A stretch of DNA of 64,000 nucleotides. Origin: Sphingobacteriia bacterium. GTDB lineage: Bacteria; Bacteroidota; Bacteroidia; Chitinophagales; Chitinophagaceae. Under the pieces are notes generated by a model. That model worked only from the letters and a program-made list of their open reading frames with translations. It made no database searches and had not been told where the DNA came from. Location of the stretch: NCBI GenBank assembly GCA_004294135.1, contig RDZY01000011.1, forward strand, positions 1 to 64,000, written 5' to 3'. Positions within the stretch are counted from its first letter, which is position 1; every line of letters begins with the position of its first letter. The translations under genes were made by a program, and so were the position numbers. Below are positions 26,132 to 35,082 of the stretch, piece after piece.

Positions 26132-26806
26132 TTACTTCTGAATATTTTTTCCCGCTATAAGCGGAACATATTCATCCGAAAGCTTTTCAGTGCTATGAAA
26201 TACCCTGTTTTCGATTTGGTTTGTTGTATGCCCCTTTGCTTTATCATACGGAGTAATACCTAAAGAAAATTCCACTTCATTAACTAATTCAATTTTACTA
26301 TGGGAGATTGAATTTAGTAGTTGTGATTCTTCATCATCTTTGAAGATGTTAAATTTAAACAGTTCATCTGCACCCCACTCGTTCTTATTTTTAGATTCAA
26401 AAAGTAAATTAGTTAAATTAGTTACCTCATCATTTTTGAAGAAAATACTACGAATAAATTCAGTCTTACTATTCTTGTTCAAAAGTAGAATTATGGTTTC
26501 AACAATTGCATTTTTAAATTCTAACCATACTTCTATTGGGACTTTTTCATGTAAGTATTTCTTTCCCTTGTCTGTCTCATATACTAAATAGCCTAAATTT
26601 CCATCGCAACTGTAATAATTTGCACGCCTAATCCAAGAGCTTTTTCCGTAGGGTAATACGTCTGTTGTTTTAAAAGTAGCGCTTTGTATTGAACTTATGG
26701 CTTCGTTATAAGAATAAAATTTGTCGGGTAAATTTTTACATGATTGACTTTGCGCTGCGTTACTAATTAGTAAGCATAGAAAGAAGGAGAGTATTACTTG
26801 TTTCAT
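26132..26806 (-). pseudogene. chimeric ORF: secreted KTSC-domain protein fused to Eco57I-type fragment
   Basis: 224 codons from ATG 26804-26806. Residues 1-~20 are a signal peptide (MKQVILSFFLCLLISNAAQSQ); then a KTSC domain, SSWIRRANYYSCDGNLGYLV with KKYLHEKVPIEVWLEFKNA, that lacks its usual C-terminal SKGxFYNxxI part. From about 26509 the text switches to IVETIILLL... and GITPYDKAKGHTTNQIENRV, typical of Eco57I-family enzymes, and runs to a TAA at 26132-26134 where relatives continue without a stop (expected Tyr-like codon). A deletion probably joined two genes. A frame extension of 29 codons upstream overlaps DUF2971 and is not needed. Confidence 0.75.
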
Positions 26807-26873
26807 ATAAATATTTTGTCCATTTAATTGTCCGCGTACAACAATTTTTTTCAGCCCCTGTTTAGCCACCCTC

Positions 26874-27859
26874 TTAACCGAATAACTTTTCATCTAGATT
26901 AATCGAATAGCCAAGACCATACTGGAACATTTCTAATATTTCTAATCTCATATTATTATACTCATCAGGCGAAAGTCCACAATTTTTTCCAAAGTAAATT
27001 GAATCTATTTTAATTTGAGGAACTTCAGTATTTAAAGTAGTCTCCGAATTTAAAGTGTTCGTTGTACCTGTTTTGTTAAGAAATGAATTTGGGTCATTCC
27101 ATAATTTTAGAGGTAAATAGCTGACAATTCTATTTCTGCCTTTTTCAATTTTCAGCTCCCTTCTTTCATATTTTAAAGAGTCATCATGATCAGTAAAAGG
27201 GGATATCCATGAAAGACGAATTTCGTTTTCTTTTTTAAATTTCGGTTTTTTAAAAAACCCAGCGAAAATCCAATTATCAGTCTTAAAGTTAAGATTATTA
27301 TTGTATTTTGATTTCAAAGCTTTAATTTCTTCTTGGAAAGCACTGAATTTATCGTCAAGTTTATAATGGACTTCCGATAAGAAAAAATTTTTCCAATTGT
27401 CTGGGTTATCTGTAAATGAAAATTTGATAGCAACTCCTTTATAATTTCTCCCATATTTTTTCCATAAATACTCATCGTTAAGATTTTCACCAGCACAAAA
27501 AGAAATGGTAAAATAATTTTGTTTGAAGCAATCAATTTCATCTGATGAAAGTGCTAAAAGTTTCGCAGCATATTTAAATTCTTCTGTGTCTTTTGAATTT
27601 AAAAGATTGTACAGCCTTATTTCCTCATTGTTAATGATAGATGATAGATTTGATAGGCTAGTCCAGTGTATAAGTTCTAAGTTTCCTTTATAATAAAATG
27701 GTGTGTTTTATATTTTTCAAAAGAACGGAAAAAATAATGATAAAATTCTGGTCCAGAGTTCCCAAATCCATCTGATTGATCTGGGTAATACTTCTTTACG
27801 ATAAGAGAATACTCTCCATTAATACAATTTATTATGTGCTCCTGTTGATTGATATTCAT
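26874..27859 (-). pseudogene. DUF2971-family protein, frameshifted
   Basis: The N-terminal part (27859-27677) reads MNINQQEHIINCINGEYSLI to SFEKYK and then goes out of frame. In the adjacent frame, open from about 27709, the DUF2971 core follows: LELIHWTSLSNLSSIINNEE, LNSKDTEEFKYA, YFTISFCAGENLNDEYLWKK, YGRNYKGVAIKFS, and on through the C-terminal part to the stop at 26874. One missing A in AAAA near 27705 would restore a ~328-residue protein. DUF2971 proteins are often near defence and phage genes; function unknown. Confidence 0.75.
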
Positions 27860-27944
27860 AGGGATTTAACTATTTTTAAAAATTATCATTCCTACTAATC
27901 TATATTTATTTGTTTTATCACGCAAAAGAAACTTTTTATTTCTA

Positions 27945-27961
27945 AATACGTTTTACGTATT
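27945..27961. repeat. short palindrome AATACGT-TTT-ACGTATT
   Basis: A perfect 7-bp inverted repeat in the 273-base gap between the DUF2971 and GNAT genes. The rest of this gap holds only the GNAT terminator. Could be an operator for the DUF2971 gene, which starts 85 bases away on the minus strand. Confidence 0.35.
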
Positions 27962-27999
27962 CATACTGTAGGTGGGGACTAAAAAAGCATTTCAAGTGT

Positions 28000-28039
28000 A
28001 AAAAAAAGACAGCTTAACTATAGGAACTCTGTTAGGCTG
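28000..28039 (-). terminator. intrinsic terminator downstream of the GNAT gene
   Basis: On the minus strand CAGCCTAAC / GTTAAGCTG pairs over 9 bp (one wobble) with a 12-base loop, followed by TC and eight T. It ends transcripts from the acetyltransferase gene. Confidence 0.7.
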
Positions 28040-28132
28040 CAGAAATGATTTCATCAAGATTGTAATAATTGGTGGCTTTTGTAGGCATTTACCTACTCTG
28101 TTCATTGTTGGCTGTTCATTATTTTCTCATTC

Positions 28133-28648
28133 TCAATTTAAAGTCATTTGAAATAAACTTACTGTTGCATTGTTATAATGTGCTGGTAATCCTTCCGTAT
28201 TTTTAAGCTTCAATAATCCCAGAAAGTCAAAGCCACATTTTGTGTAATAATTAATTAGTCCCTGATTGTCTCCAACAGTGTCCATCCTAATAAACCTTTT
28301 ATTATTTTCTTTTGCGTAAATTTTAACCCATTCTACGATTTTTCCAACTAAATTTTGTCCCCTAAAATCAGGATTTGTTGCTATTCGGTGAATATAAACA
28401 GAAGGGTCTTCGTTTCTTTCTTCCCAGATTTGAGGGTCGTTAAAAGTAGTCGCCCAAACACAAGCGGTTTTGCCATCTGCAACTATTTTCCATTGTCTGT
28501 CTTCAATAATTTCAGTTTCAATTAACGTACTGTCAAATTCGGGCCAATGAACAGTGAACCTTGTTTTTTGAAAGTCCGTTGCAATTTTATATAAACGGAA
28601 AATTTCGTCTATATCGTTACTATTGCTGTTTTGTATTTGAAAAATCAT
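28133..28648 (-). CDS. GNAT-family N-acetyltransferase
   Basis: 171 residues, single GNAT domain. The acetyl-CoA loop is YIHRIATNPDFRGQNLVGKIV (RGxxxG variant R-G-Q-N-L-V-G), followed by DTVGDNQGLINYYTKCGFDFLG, the typical motif B. The acceptor is unknown. It appears intact in an otherwise decayed island and has its own terminator. The start MIFQIQNSNSNDIDEIFRLY is normal for the family. Confidence 0.88.
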   Translation of the reverse strand: MIFQIQNSNSNDIDEIFRLYKIATDFQKTRFTVHWPEFDSTLIETEIIEDRQWKIVADGKTACVWATTFNDPQIWEERNEDPSVYIHRIATNPDFRGQNLVGKIVEWVKIYAKENNKRFIRMDTVGDNQGLINYYTKCGFDFLGLLKLKNTEGLPAHYNNATVSLFQMTLN

Positions 28649-28732
28649 TTTCTATTTGTATTTTTTTTGTTCGTTTTGGCTTACAGGTTAAAATGACATC
28701 CAATCGAGTCTGCAAGGGATTTTAAAATTCAC

Positions 28733-28920
28733 CTTCTCACAGAACTGTACTTGATAGTCTCCCATCACACGGCTCTTCTTGTTTATAAATCACAAGTTAA
28801 TAATAACTTACGAATATGGCACTTCCCAATGATGGAATAATGAAGGATTAGCTTTGCATTGGCTATACTTTCAGTGGTCATCACCGTTTGAGTATATGCC
28901 GCTCTTTAAACTTTAGCAAT
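28733..28920 (-). mobile_element. group II intron relic (ribozyme part, no reverse transcriptase)
   Basis: On the minus strand the segment 28737-28777 reads GAGCCGTGTGATGGGAGACT followed by ATCAAGTACAGTTCTGTGAG, the hallmark stem of bacterial group II introns that precedes the intron-encoded protein. Upstream pieces (ATTCGTAAGTTATTATTAAC, TCAAACGGTGATGACCACTG) resemble domain I. No reverse-transcriptase frame follows; the GNAT gene starts 85 bases on. It abuts the C39 pseudogene, so the intron probably inserted in or near that gene and then decayed. Boundaries are approximate. Confidence 0.6.
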
Positions 28921-29284
28921 AAACAAGTGCTAGATTTTGTGCTGATGAATATTTAATCAGCCCTTTAGAGGGATCGGAAACATGTATAAATTTTCGGGAG
29001 ATTTTATATACTCCAATAAAGTGGTTGTTATTCCAGTGAACAACGCATGGCAAGGGGAAATTTTTAAAATCATTTCAATCTAACTTTACGCAAACGGTTC
29101 TAAAGCCAATTTGCTCAAGTGCTTCGCTCATATCTAAGAAGGTAATACCAGACTTTGATATTCCACACAGCTCTCTTAGGTATTGCAGAGAATAGAATTT
29201 TTTATAAAACTTAGCGATTATTTTAACACAGGCAGGGCCGCAGTCTTATATATCAAGTTGAAGGTAGTGAGGGAATTTAAACAT
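28913..29284 (-). pseudogene. C39 peptidase domain of a bacteriocin-type ABC exporter, broken
   Basis: 124 codons from ATG 29282-29284 with two internal stops (TAA 29246-29248, TGA 29075-29077). The reading FPHYLQLDI*DCGPACVKII, then YSLQYLRELCGISKSGITFL, LPCVVHWNNNHFIGVYKI and DPSKGLIKYS is the C39 double-glycine leader peptidase domain, with catalytic Cys, His and Asp still visible. The membrane and ATPase domains that normally follow are absent; the frame ends at 28913 next to the intron relic. Stop codons by substitution indicate true decay rather than sequencing error. Confidence 0.8.
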
Positions 29285-29343
29285 TTTAAAATTACACTAT
29301 TGGTAAACTGAACTATTGGATATTAATATTTGTAATACTGGAT

Positions 29344-30042
29344 TTAAGTAAGCGGTTCTCCATTTATTAATTTACTATATAAAAAAAATTGAGATCTTCG
29401 AGTACCATAGATTTGTGCAACGCTTGCGAATAGAATAAGAATCGACATTAAACTTGACTTTGATTGATAAATAAATAGCCTGATAACAGCAAAAATTAAA
29501 ATTGCTACGCAAGTTCTAATTAACCATAAACCTTTTTCAGTGGTATAAAAACCAGGGATCAATTTAATTTTTTCAATATTCGAATCTGCTTTGTTATATT
29601 TAAGAATTTTTAAGTTTAAACTCTCTAATGCTTCACTACATTCATTAGTTTTTATAAGTAAAAAACTCGATTTTTTTCTGCCATCTTTAAAATAAATTTT
29701 CAAATAATAATATATAGAATTTCCTGCGATACTAATTTTATATCCACTTAAACTTGAGTATATAAAATTATTGATAGTAATAGTATCATTGATTAATTTT
29801 TCATCCTTAATTATAAATGAGTTTTCGTTGACTTCAAAACAGACCTCCTTTTTAAATTTTTTTTCTACATATACTTTAAAAAATATAATTAATAGTATAG
29901 TCCCTAATAATAGTGTTAAAAATATAAACATTGGAACGTGGAAATAACTAGCCAATAATATAATAGAGAACATTATAGTAATTGTTGAAAAAACAAGAAA
30001 TAAGAATTTTTCTTGATTAAACAATACGCAATTGAATTTCAT
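29344..30042 (-). CDS. hypothetical membrane protein
   Basis: 232 residues. Two hydrophobic helices near the N-terminus (~14-35 and ~38-55), a Lys-rich soluble middle (60-165) and two more helices near 172-210, so a four-helix membrane protein with a cytosolic or periplasmic middle domain. No family recognised. It lies one base after the Gly-rich gene upstream (stop TAA at 30044-30046), so the two are an operon, and the C39 exporter fragment lies downstream on the same strand. That neighbourhood hints at a former bacteriocin-export locus, but the sequence itself does not show it. Confidence 0.6.
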   Translation of the reverse strand: MKFNCVLFNQEKFLFLVFSTITIMFSIILLASYFHVPMFIFLTLLLGTILLIIFFKVYVEKKFKKEVCFEVNENSFIIKDEKLINDTITINNFIYSSLSGYKISIAGNSIYYYLKIYFKDGRKKSSFLLIKTNECSEALESLNLKILKYNKADSNIEKIKLIPGFYTTEKGLWLIRTCVAILIFAVIRLFIYQSKSSLMSILILFASVAQIYGTRRSQFFLYSKLINGEPLT

Positions 30043-30043
30043 T

Positions 30044-30352
30044 TTATAGATTAAATTTTGGTTTACTCATTGGAAAATTAATGAAAATAAATTGATTAAA
30101 TTGTCCATTAAAGTTTGATCCCGTGGGAGTTGATCCACCACCACTTAAACCACCTGCAGATGCGCTGCCGTATGACCAACCATTCACTCCTGAAAATCCA
30201 TTACTATTCGAATAAAACATCATATATTTAAAATACTTATCCATTTCACTAGAAATCGTTGGACGGGTTGAGTATACAATTACTTCTGGTATGGTAGGTA
30301 AAAAATAGGCAAACCCAGGAACATAACTATCTCCCGCCAAATAAGTTTTCAT
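30044..30352 (-). CDS. small Gly/Ser-rich protein of unknown function
   Basis: 102 residues. The first ~60 residues are aromatic-rich (DSYVPGFAYFLPTIPEVIVY); residues ~50-85 are dominated by Gly, Ser and Asn (NGFSGVNGWSYGSASAGGLS). No signal peptide and no canonical double-glycine leader at the N-terminus. It precedes the membrane protein by one base and lies upstream of a C39 peptidase remnant, so a former peptide substrate or a truncated larger gene is possible. Existence as an expressed gene is moderately supported by the tight junction only. Confidence 0.45.
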   Translation of the reverse strand: MKTYLAGDSYVPGFAYFLPTIPEVIVYSTRPTISSEMDKYFKYMMFYSNSNGFSGVNGWSYGSASAGGLSGGGSTPTGSNFNGQFNQFIFINFPMSKPKFNL

Positions 30353-30515
30353 TTCTGCCTCACCTAAGGTATTAGCTTAGTGTAAAAGTGGATTTTTGGT
30401 GGTTTTCATATTTAAATATTTACTGGTTTTAGTTAAGCTGGATTGCATTATTAGAAAAAAATTATTATATTACGTTTACTATTACCTCGTCTTCCTTAAA
30501 CTTAATAAATCTACT

Positions 30516-31403
30516 ATGCAACTGGTTATTTCAAATCTTTCCAAACTTTACCCCAATGGTGTTCAGGCATTAAACAATGTTAACCTAACTATTTCAGAAG
30601 GCATGTTTGGATTACTTGGGCCAAACGGTGCTGGTAAATCATCTCTCATGAGAACCATTTCTACTTTGCAAGAGGCAGACAATGGCAGTATTTTTCTAGA
30701 TGAATTAAATGTATTAAAAGAAAAAGAAACCGTTAGAAAAATATTAGGATATCTACCACAAGATTTTGGGGTATATCCAAAAATAAGCTCCGAGCAAATG
30801 CTCGATCATATTGCCTGTCTAAAAGGCATCGGCAATTCAGCCGAAAGAAAAGAAACCGTTCATAACTTACTCAATCGAGTAAATCTTTATACTGATCGTA
30901 AAAAAAATCTAGGTACCTACTCGGGCGGTATGAAACAGCGTTTTGGAATTGCACAAGCACTACTCGGAAACCCAAAACTTATTATTGTAGATGAACCAAC
31001 TGCAGGGCTAGATCCAGCAGAAAGAAATCGTTTTTATAACCTACTAAGTGAAATTGGTTGCAATACCATCGTAATCCTTTCCACACATATTGTTGAAGAC
31101 GTAAGAACACTTTGCAACGATTTTGCCATCATCTGCAAAGGTGAAGTGCTGCGCCATGGCAATCCAGATAAAGCAGTACAAGAAATGGAGGGTAAAATTT
31201 TTACTTGCAATACCGATAAAGCTGGCGTTCATCTTCTTAAAGAAAAGTATCAAGTTATAAGCGTTCAAATGAAAAGTGGAAGCCTAAGTGTTCGCATTTA
31301 CAGTGATACCGATCTAGGTAATGATTTTAAACTTGTTTCTCCTGTATTGGAAGACGTTTATTTTCACCAGATTGCTTCTCGCATGGACGTGGTTACCCTT
31401 TAA
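30516..31403 (+). CDS. ABC transporter ATP-binding protein
   Basis: 295 residues from ATG 30516; the frame is open 40 codons further up, but that part is hydrophobic low-complexity text before the normal start MQLVISNLSKLYPNG. Walker A GPNGAGKSSLM, Q-loop LPQDFG, signature YSGGMKQRFGIAQALLG, Walker B LIIVDEPTAGLDP, His-switch STHIVED. Pairs with the permease gene 23 bases downstream. Exporter-type ATPase; cargo unknown. First core gene after the accessory island. Confidence 0.92.
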   Translation: MQLVISNLSKLYPNGVQALNNVNLTISEGMFGLLGPNGAGKSSLMRTISTLQEADNGSIFLDELNVLKEKETVRKILGYLPQDFGVYPKISSEQMLDHIACLKGIGNSAERKETVHNLLNRVNLYTDRKKNLGTYSGGMKQRFGIAQALLGNPKLIIVDEPTAGLDPAERNRFYNLLSEIGCNTIVILSTHIVEDVRTLCNDFAIICKGEVLRHGNPDKAVQEMEGKIFTCNTDKAGVHLLKEKYQVISVQMKSGSLSVRIYSDTDLGNDFKLVSPVLEDVYFHQIASRMDVVTL

Positions 31404-31426
31404 TTGCTTACCCTAAAATAATTCTT

Positions 31427-34400
31427 ATGTTTTGGCAAATTTTTAAATTTGAGCTTATCTATAGAAGTAAGCGACCTGCTTCCTATATCTATTTTTTCCT
31501 TTTCTTCTTAATAGGATTTATTACTATTGCAACGGGCTCCTCCCCAGCATCAGAAAAAGTATTTCACAATGCACCATGGACTATCGCTGACGGAACTATT
31601 CTATTCAGTCTACTCATGATGCTGGTCTGCTCTGCTGTTATGGGAGTTCCACTTTATCGCGATATTGAACACCAAACACGTCAGTATTTTTTCAGCTATC
31701 CCATTACTAAATTTGGCTATTTCTGGGGTAGATTCATGGGTTCCTTTTTCTATGTATTGGTAATTGGTACTGCTTTTAATTGGGGTTGTTTAGCTGGTGC
31801 TTATGCAGGACCATTAATGGGACAAGTTCCTCCTGAACGAATCGGAAATTTTGGACTTTGGAATTACTTTGGCCCCTATTTTTTATATGCTATTTGGAAC
31901 CTACTTTTATCCTCTTCCATTTTTTTCTCACTGGTCGCCATCACCAGAAATGTAAAGGTAGTTTACAGTGCAAGCATTCTGTTGCTGATTGCATATTTGC
32001 TCTCTAATTTTCTAGTACAGGATCTGGAAAAAAGAGAACTGGTAAAATTACTAGATCCCTTCATGATTAACACCTACAGTTTAGAAACCAGATACCTTAC
32101 TCCTGCAGAAAAAAATAGCATGGTTTTTCCTTTCAACAACACCATTCTTTTGAATCGCATAATTTGGATTGGCATTTCAGTGTTGATTACCTTTTTTGCC
32201 TATATGCGTTTTAATTTTATGGCATTCTTGGGTGCTGATACCAGTAAAGCTGGTAAGAAAATAAAGGAAGAAATTATTCCAGAAGGTAATGCTTTAAAAA
32301 AAGTCACACAAAACTTTTCTGGTGGGTATATGCGCAATATTTGGTGGAGACTTACTAAAATTGAATTCCTTAATATTATTCGCGATAATTATTTCAAAGC
32401 AATTCTATTTGGTGGGCTTATATTTTTAATACTTGACTATTGGATTGGCTATACCTATTACAGCGTTCCCGACCGTCCACTCACGATTTTTTTAATGGAC
32501 TACAAAAATTTCGACTACAACCTTTTCATTTTCATCATCATTTTATTTTATTCTGGAGAAGCAATACATAGAGAACGAACTACTCGATTTGATATTATTA
32601 ATGATGCTATGCCTGTTCCCAATTTTGTATTCTTACTTTCTAAGTTTACCAGTCTTGCTGGTATTGCTATTATTCTGGTGAGTTTTCCAATGATTGCTGG
32701 CATTCTTATTCAAGTATTGAAAGGACATACTGATTTTGATTTTACTGTATATTTTACTGAACTCTATTTGCTTACATTACCAGGATTCATTCAGATGATC
32801 CTACTCTCTTTTGCAGTTCATTTGATAGTAAATAATAAGTTCGGCGGTCATGGAGTTGCCATGATTATTTGGGTAGTTATGTTTCTACTCAGAAATTTTG
32901 GGGAAATGAATTATAATTTATTCTTCTATTCTTATACCCCCAATTACAAATGGAGTGATATGAATGGAATAGGTCATTTTCTTAAACCACTTCTATGGTT
33001 CAACCTTTATTGGTTAATGCTTGGTTGTCTACTCACCGTAATCGCCTATCTTTTTTATCAACGTGGGGTTGCTGGTGCTTTTAAAGAAAGATGGCGAGTA
33101 GCTATGCAAAGATTCAATGGAACCCCAAGATTACTCATTACTTTGTTTTTCTTAGGTTGGATTGGTTCAGGATCTTTTATTTATTATAATGTGAGCTACT
33201 TAAACAATTATACAAGCAGTACTGGATCAAAAGCCAATTCGGCTCAATATGAAAAGACTTTAAAACAATATGAAAAAAGCCTGCAACCAAAACTAACCCA
33301 AGTATTGCTGTATGCAGATATTTTTCCTGACGATCGTAAAGTGAAAATATATGCAAAACTATCTATCACAAATAAGAATAAAAAAAACATAGATTCAATA
33401 CACTTATATGCGGATGAAAATGTAAAATATTATATTCTATTCAATGGCAAACCACTTTCTTTTAGATCTCCGCTGGCCTACCCTCACGCTGTTTTTAATT
33501 TTTTAAAAAAAGGAAAAGACACAGTCAACTATCGAATATATGGATTACCACATCCCATGCAACCCAGTGATACCGCTTTATTAGAAGTATATTCAGAAAT
33601 AGCCAATCAAGGTTTTCTTAACAATGGATTTTCAAGAGAAATTATTCAGAATGGCACTTTTTACTCGGGTGGCATTCCTTCTTTTGGATACAATTCCGAA
33701 CTAGAATTATTCAGTGATGAAGACCGTAAAAAACAAGGGCTTCCTAAGAAAGATGATGAACTACCTCCATACAATGATGCAGAAGCTAAAAAAACTTTAC
33801 TTTTTAATGACGATGCTGACCTGATTCATTTTGAAGCCACAGTAAGTACTAGTAACGACCAAATAGCTATTGCACCTGGCTATCTTCAAAAAAGCTGGAA
33901 GCAGGGTAACCGACAATATTTTCAATATATACAAGACTCACCCATCGATTATTTTTTCAGTATTATCTCTGCACGCTATGATGTAATAAAAGATATGGTT
34001 ATATTAAACAGCGGTAAAAAAGTGAATATTGAAATTTTCCATCATGCCAAACATAAATTCAACTTAAATAGGTTTATGGACGCTTATAAAGATGGTCTTC
34101 AGTATTTCTCTAGTAGCTATGGCGACTTTCAATTTAGACAAATGCGATTGATGGAATTTCCCCGCTATGCAGGGTTTGCCCAAAGCTTTCCCAATACCGT
34201 TCCTTTTGCAGAAAGTTTTGGCTGGGTAGCCGATTTCAAAGACCCAAATTCTTTTGACTATGTGTATTTTGTAACCGCACATGAATTGGCACATCAATGG
34301 TGGGGGCACCAAGTAGTTCCCAATAAAACAAAAGGGGCTAACCTAATTTCAGAAGCACTTGCAGAATATACTGCATTATTACTTACTGAAAGAAAATATG

Positions 34401-35071
34401 GAAAAGACAATATGAAAAGATTTTTAAAAGATGAACTGGATCGCTATTTAACTGGTAGGGCCAATGAATCTAAAAAAGAAAATACTTTTATTGACTGTAA
34501 TAAAGCCTATCAATGGTACTATAAAGGATCATTAATTCTCTATGGATTACAAGACCTAATTGGCGTAAATAAACTCAATAATGCTTTGCATGCTTTCAGA
34601 GATAGTTTTGCACTAAAACCAAATCCACCTTTTGCTGGCAGTCACGACCTCTATACATTTATTGAAAAAGTTACTCCTGATTCTTTACAATATTATCTGG
34701 TAGATACTTGGAAAAAAATAACACTGTATGATAATAAAGCAATAAGTGCCAAAGCAGTCAATGTAGGAAAAGACTTGTATGATGTAACTATAGAAATAAA
34801 TTCCAATAAATTTTATGCTGACAGCAGCGGCAAAGAAACATTGGCTAAAATGAACGATTATATAGATATTGGCATATTCACAAAAGAGTCAGTAGATAAA
34901 AACGGACGAAAAAAAGTAAACCCCATTTATCTTCAAAAACACCGACTCCTGCCCGGTAAAAAAACAATAATCATTCGTGTAAAAGGAACGCCCGTTAAAG
35001 CAGGAATTGATCCATATAACAAACTGATTGATCGGATACCTGATGATAATACCACTGAAATTGAACAATAA
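31427..35071 (+). CDS. ABC permease fused to M1-family aminopeptidase
   Basis: 1214 residues. The N-terminal ~570 residues carry about a dozen membrane helices (ABC-2-type permease, two six-helix blocks); a further helix near 580 leads to a large extracytoplasmic M1 peptidase domain with the zinc motif HELAHQWWGH at ~952 and the third ligand Glu in LISEALAEY 18 residues on. The M1 exopeptidase motif GAMEN is not evident; PRYAGFAQSFPN occupies that place. Architecture known in Bacteroidetes; substrate unknown. It forms a two-gene operon with the ATPase. Confidence 0.88.
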   Translation: MFWQIFKFELIYRSKRPASYIYFFLFFLIGFITIATGSSPASEKVFHNAPWTIADGTILFSLLMMLVCSAVMGVPLYRDIEHQTRQYFFSYPITKFGYFWGRFMGSFFYVLVIGTAFNWGCLAGAYAGPLMGQVPPERIGNFGLWNYFGPYFLYAIWNLLLSSSIFFSLVAITRNVKVVYSASILLLIAYLLSNFLVQDLEKRELVKLLDPFMINTYSLETRYLTPAEKNSMVFPFNNTILLNRIIWIGISVLITFFAYMRFNFMAFLGADTSKAGKKIKEEIIPEGNALKKVTQNFSGGYMRNIWWRLTKIEFLNIIRDNYFKAILFGGLIFLILDYWIGYTYYSVPDRPLTIFLMDYKNFDYNLFIFIIILFYSGEAIHRERTTRFDIINDAMPVPNFVFLLSKFTSLAGIAIILVSFPMIAGILIQVLKGHTDFDFTVYFTELYLLTLPGFIQMILLSFAVHLIVNNKFGGHGVAMIIWVVMFLLRNFGEMNYNLFFYSYTPNYKWSDMNGIGHFLKPLLWFNLYWLMLGCLLTVIAYLFYQRGVAGAFKERWRVAMQRFNGTPRLLITLFFLGWIGSGSFIYYNVSYLNNYTSSTGSKANSAQYEKTLKQYEKSLQPKLTQVLLYADIFPDDRKVKIYAKLSITNKNKKNIDSIHLYADENVKYYILFNGKPLSFRSPLAYPHAVFNFLKKGKDTVNYRIYGLPHPMQPSDTALLEVYSEIANQGFLNNGFSREIIQNGTFYSGGIPSFGYNSELELFSDEDRKKQGLPKKDDELPPYNDAEAKKTLLFNDDADLIHFEATVSTSNDQIAIAPGYLQKSWKQGNRQYFQYIQDSPIDYFFSIISARYDVIKDMVILNSGKKVNIEIFHHAKHKFNLNRFMDAYKDGLQYFSSSYGDFQFRQMRLMEFPRYAGFAQSFPNTVPFAESFGWVADFKDPNSFDYVYFVTAHELAHQWWGHQVVPNKTKGANLISEALAEYTALLLTERKYGKDNMKRFLKDELDRYLTGRANESKKENTFIDCNKAYQWYYKGSLILYGLQDLIGVNKLNNALHAFRDSFALKPNPPFAGSHDLYTFIEKVTPDSLQYYLVDTWKKITLYDNKAISAKAVNVGKDLYDVTIEINSNKFYADSSGKETLAKMNDYIDIGIFTKESVDKNGRKKVNPIYLQKHRLLPGKKTIIIRVKGTPVKAGIDPYNKLIDRIPDDNTTEIEQ

Positions 35072-35082
35072 ATTCGTTTAAT

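Noticed and set aside
28133..28648. GNAT gene as a pseudogene like its neighbours
   Set aside because: Full-length domain, normal start and a dedicated terminator; no sign of damage.
24200..30400. Intact prophage
   Set aside because: No capsid, tail, terminase, integrase or lysis genes; the phage-like pieces are single regulatory or DNA-binding domains.
30396..30515. 40-codon extension of the ABC ATPase
   Set aside because: Low-complexity Tyr/Leu/Lys text before a standard ATP-binding-protein start; more likely promoter/leader DNA.
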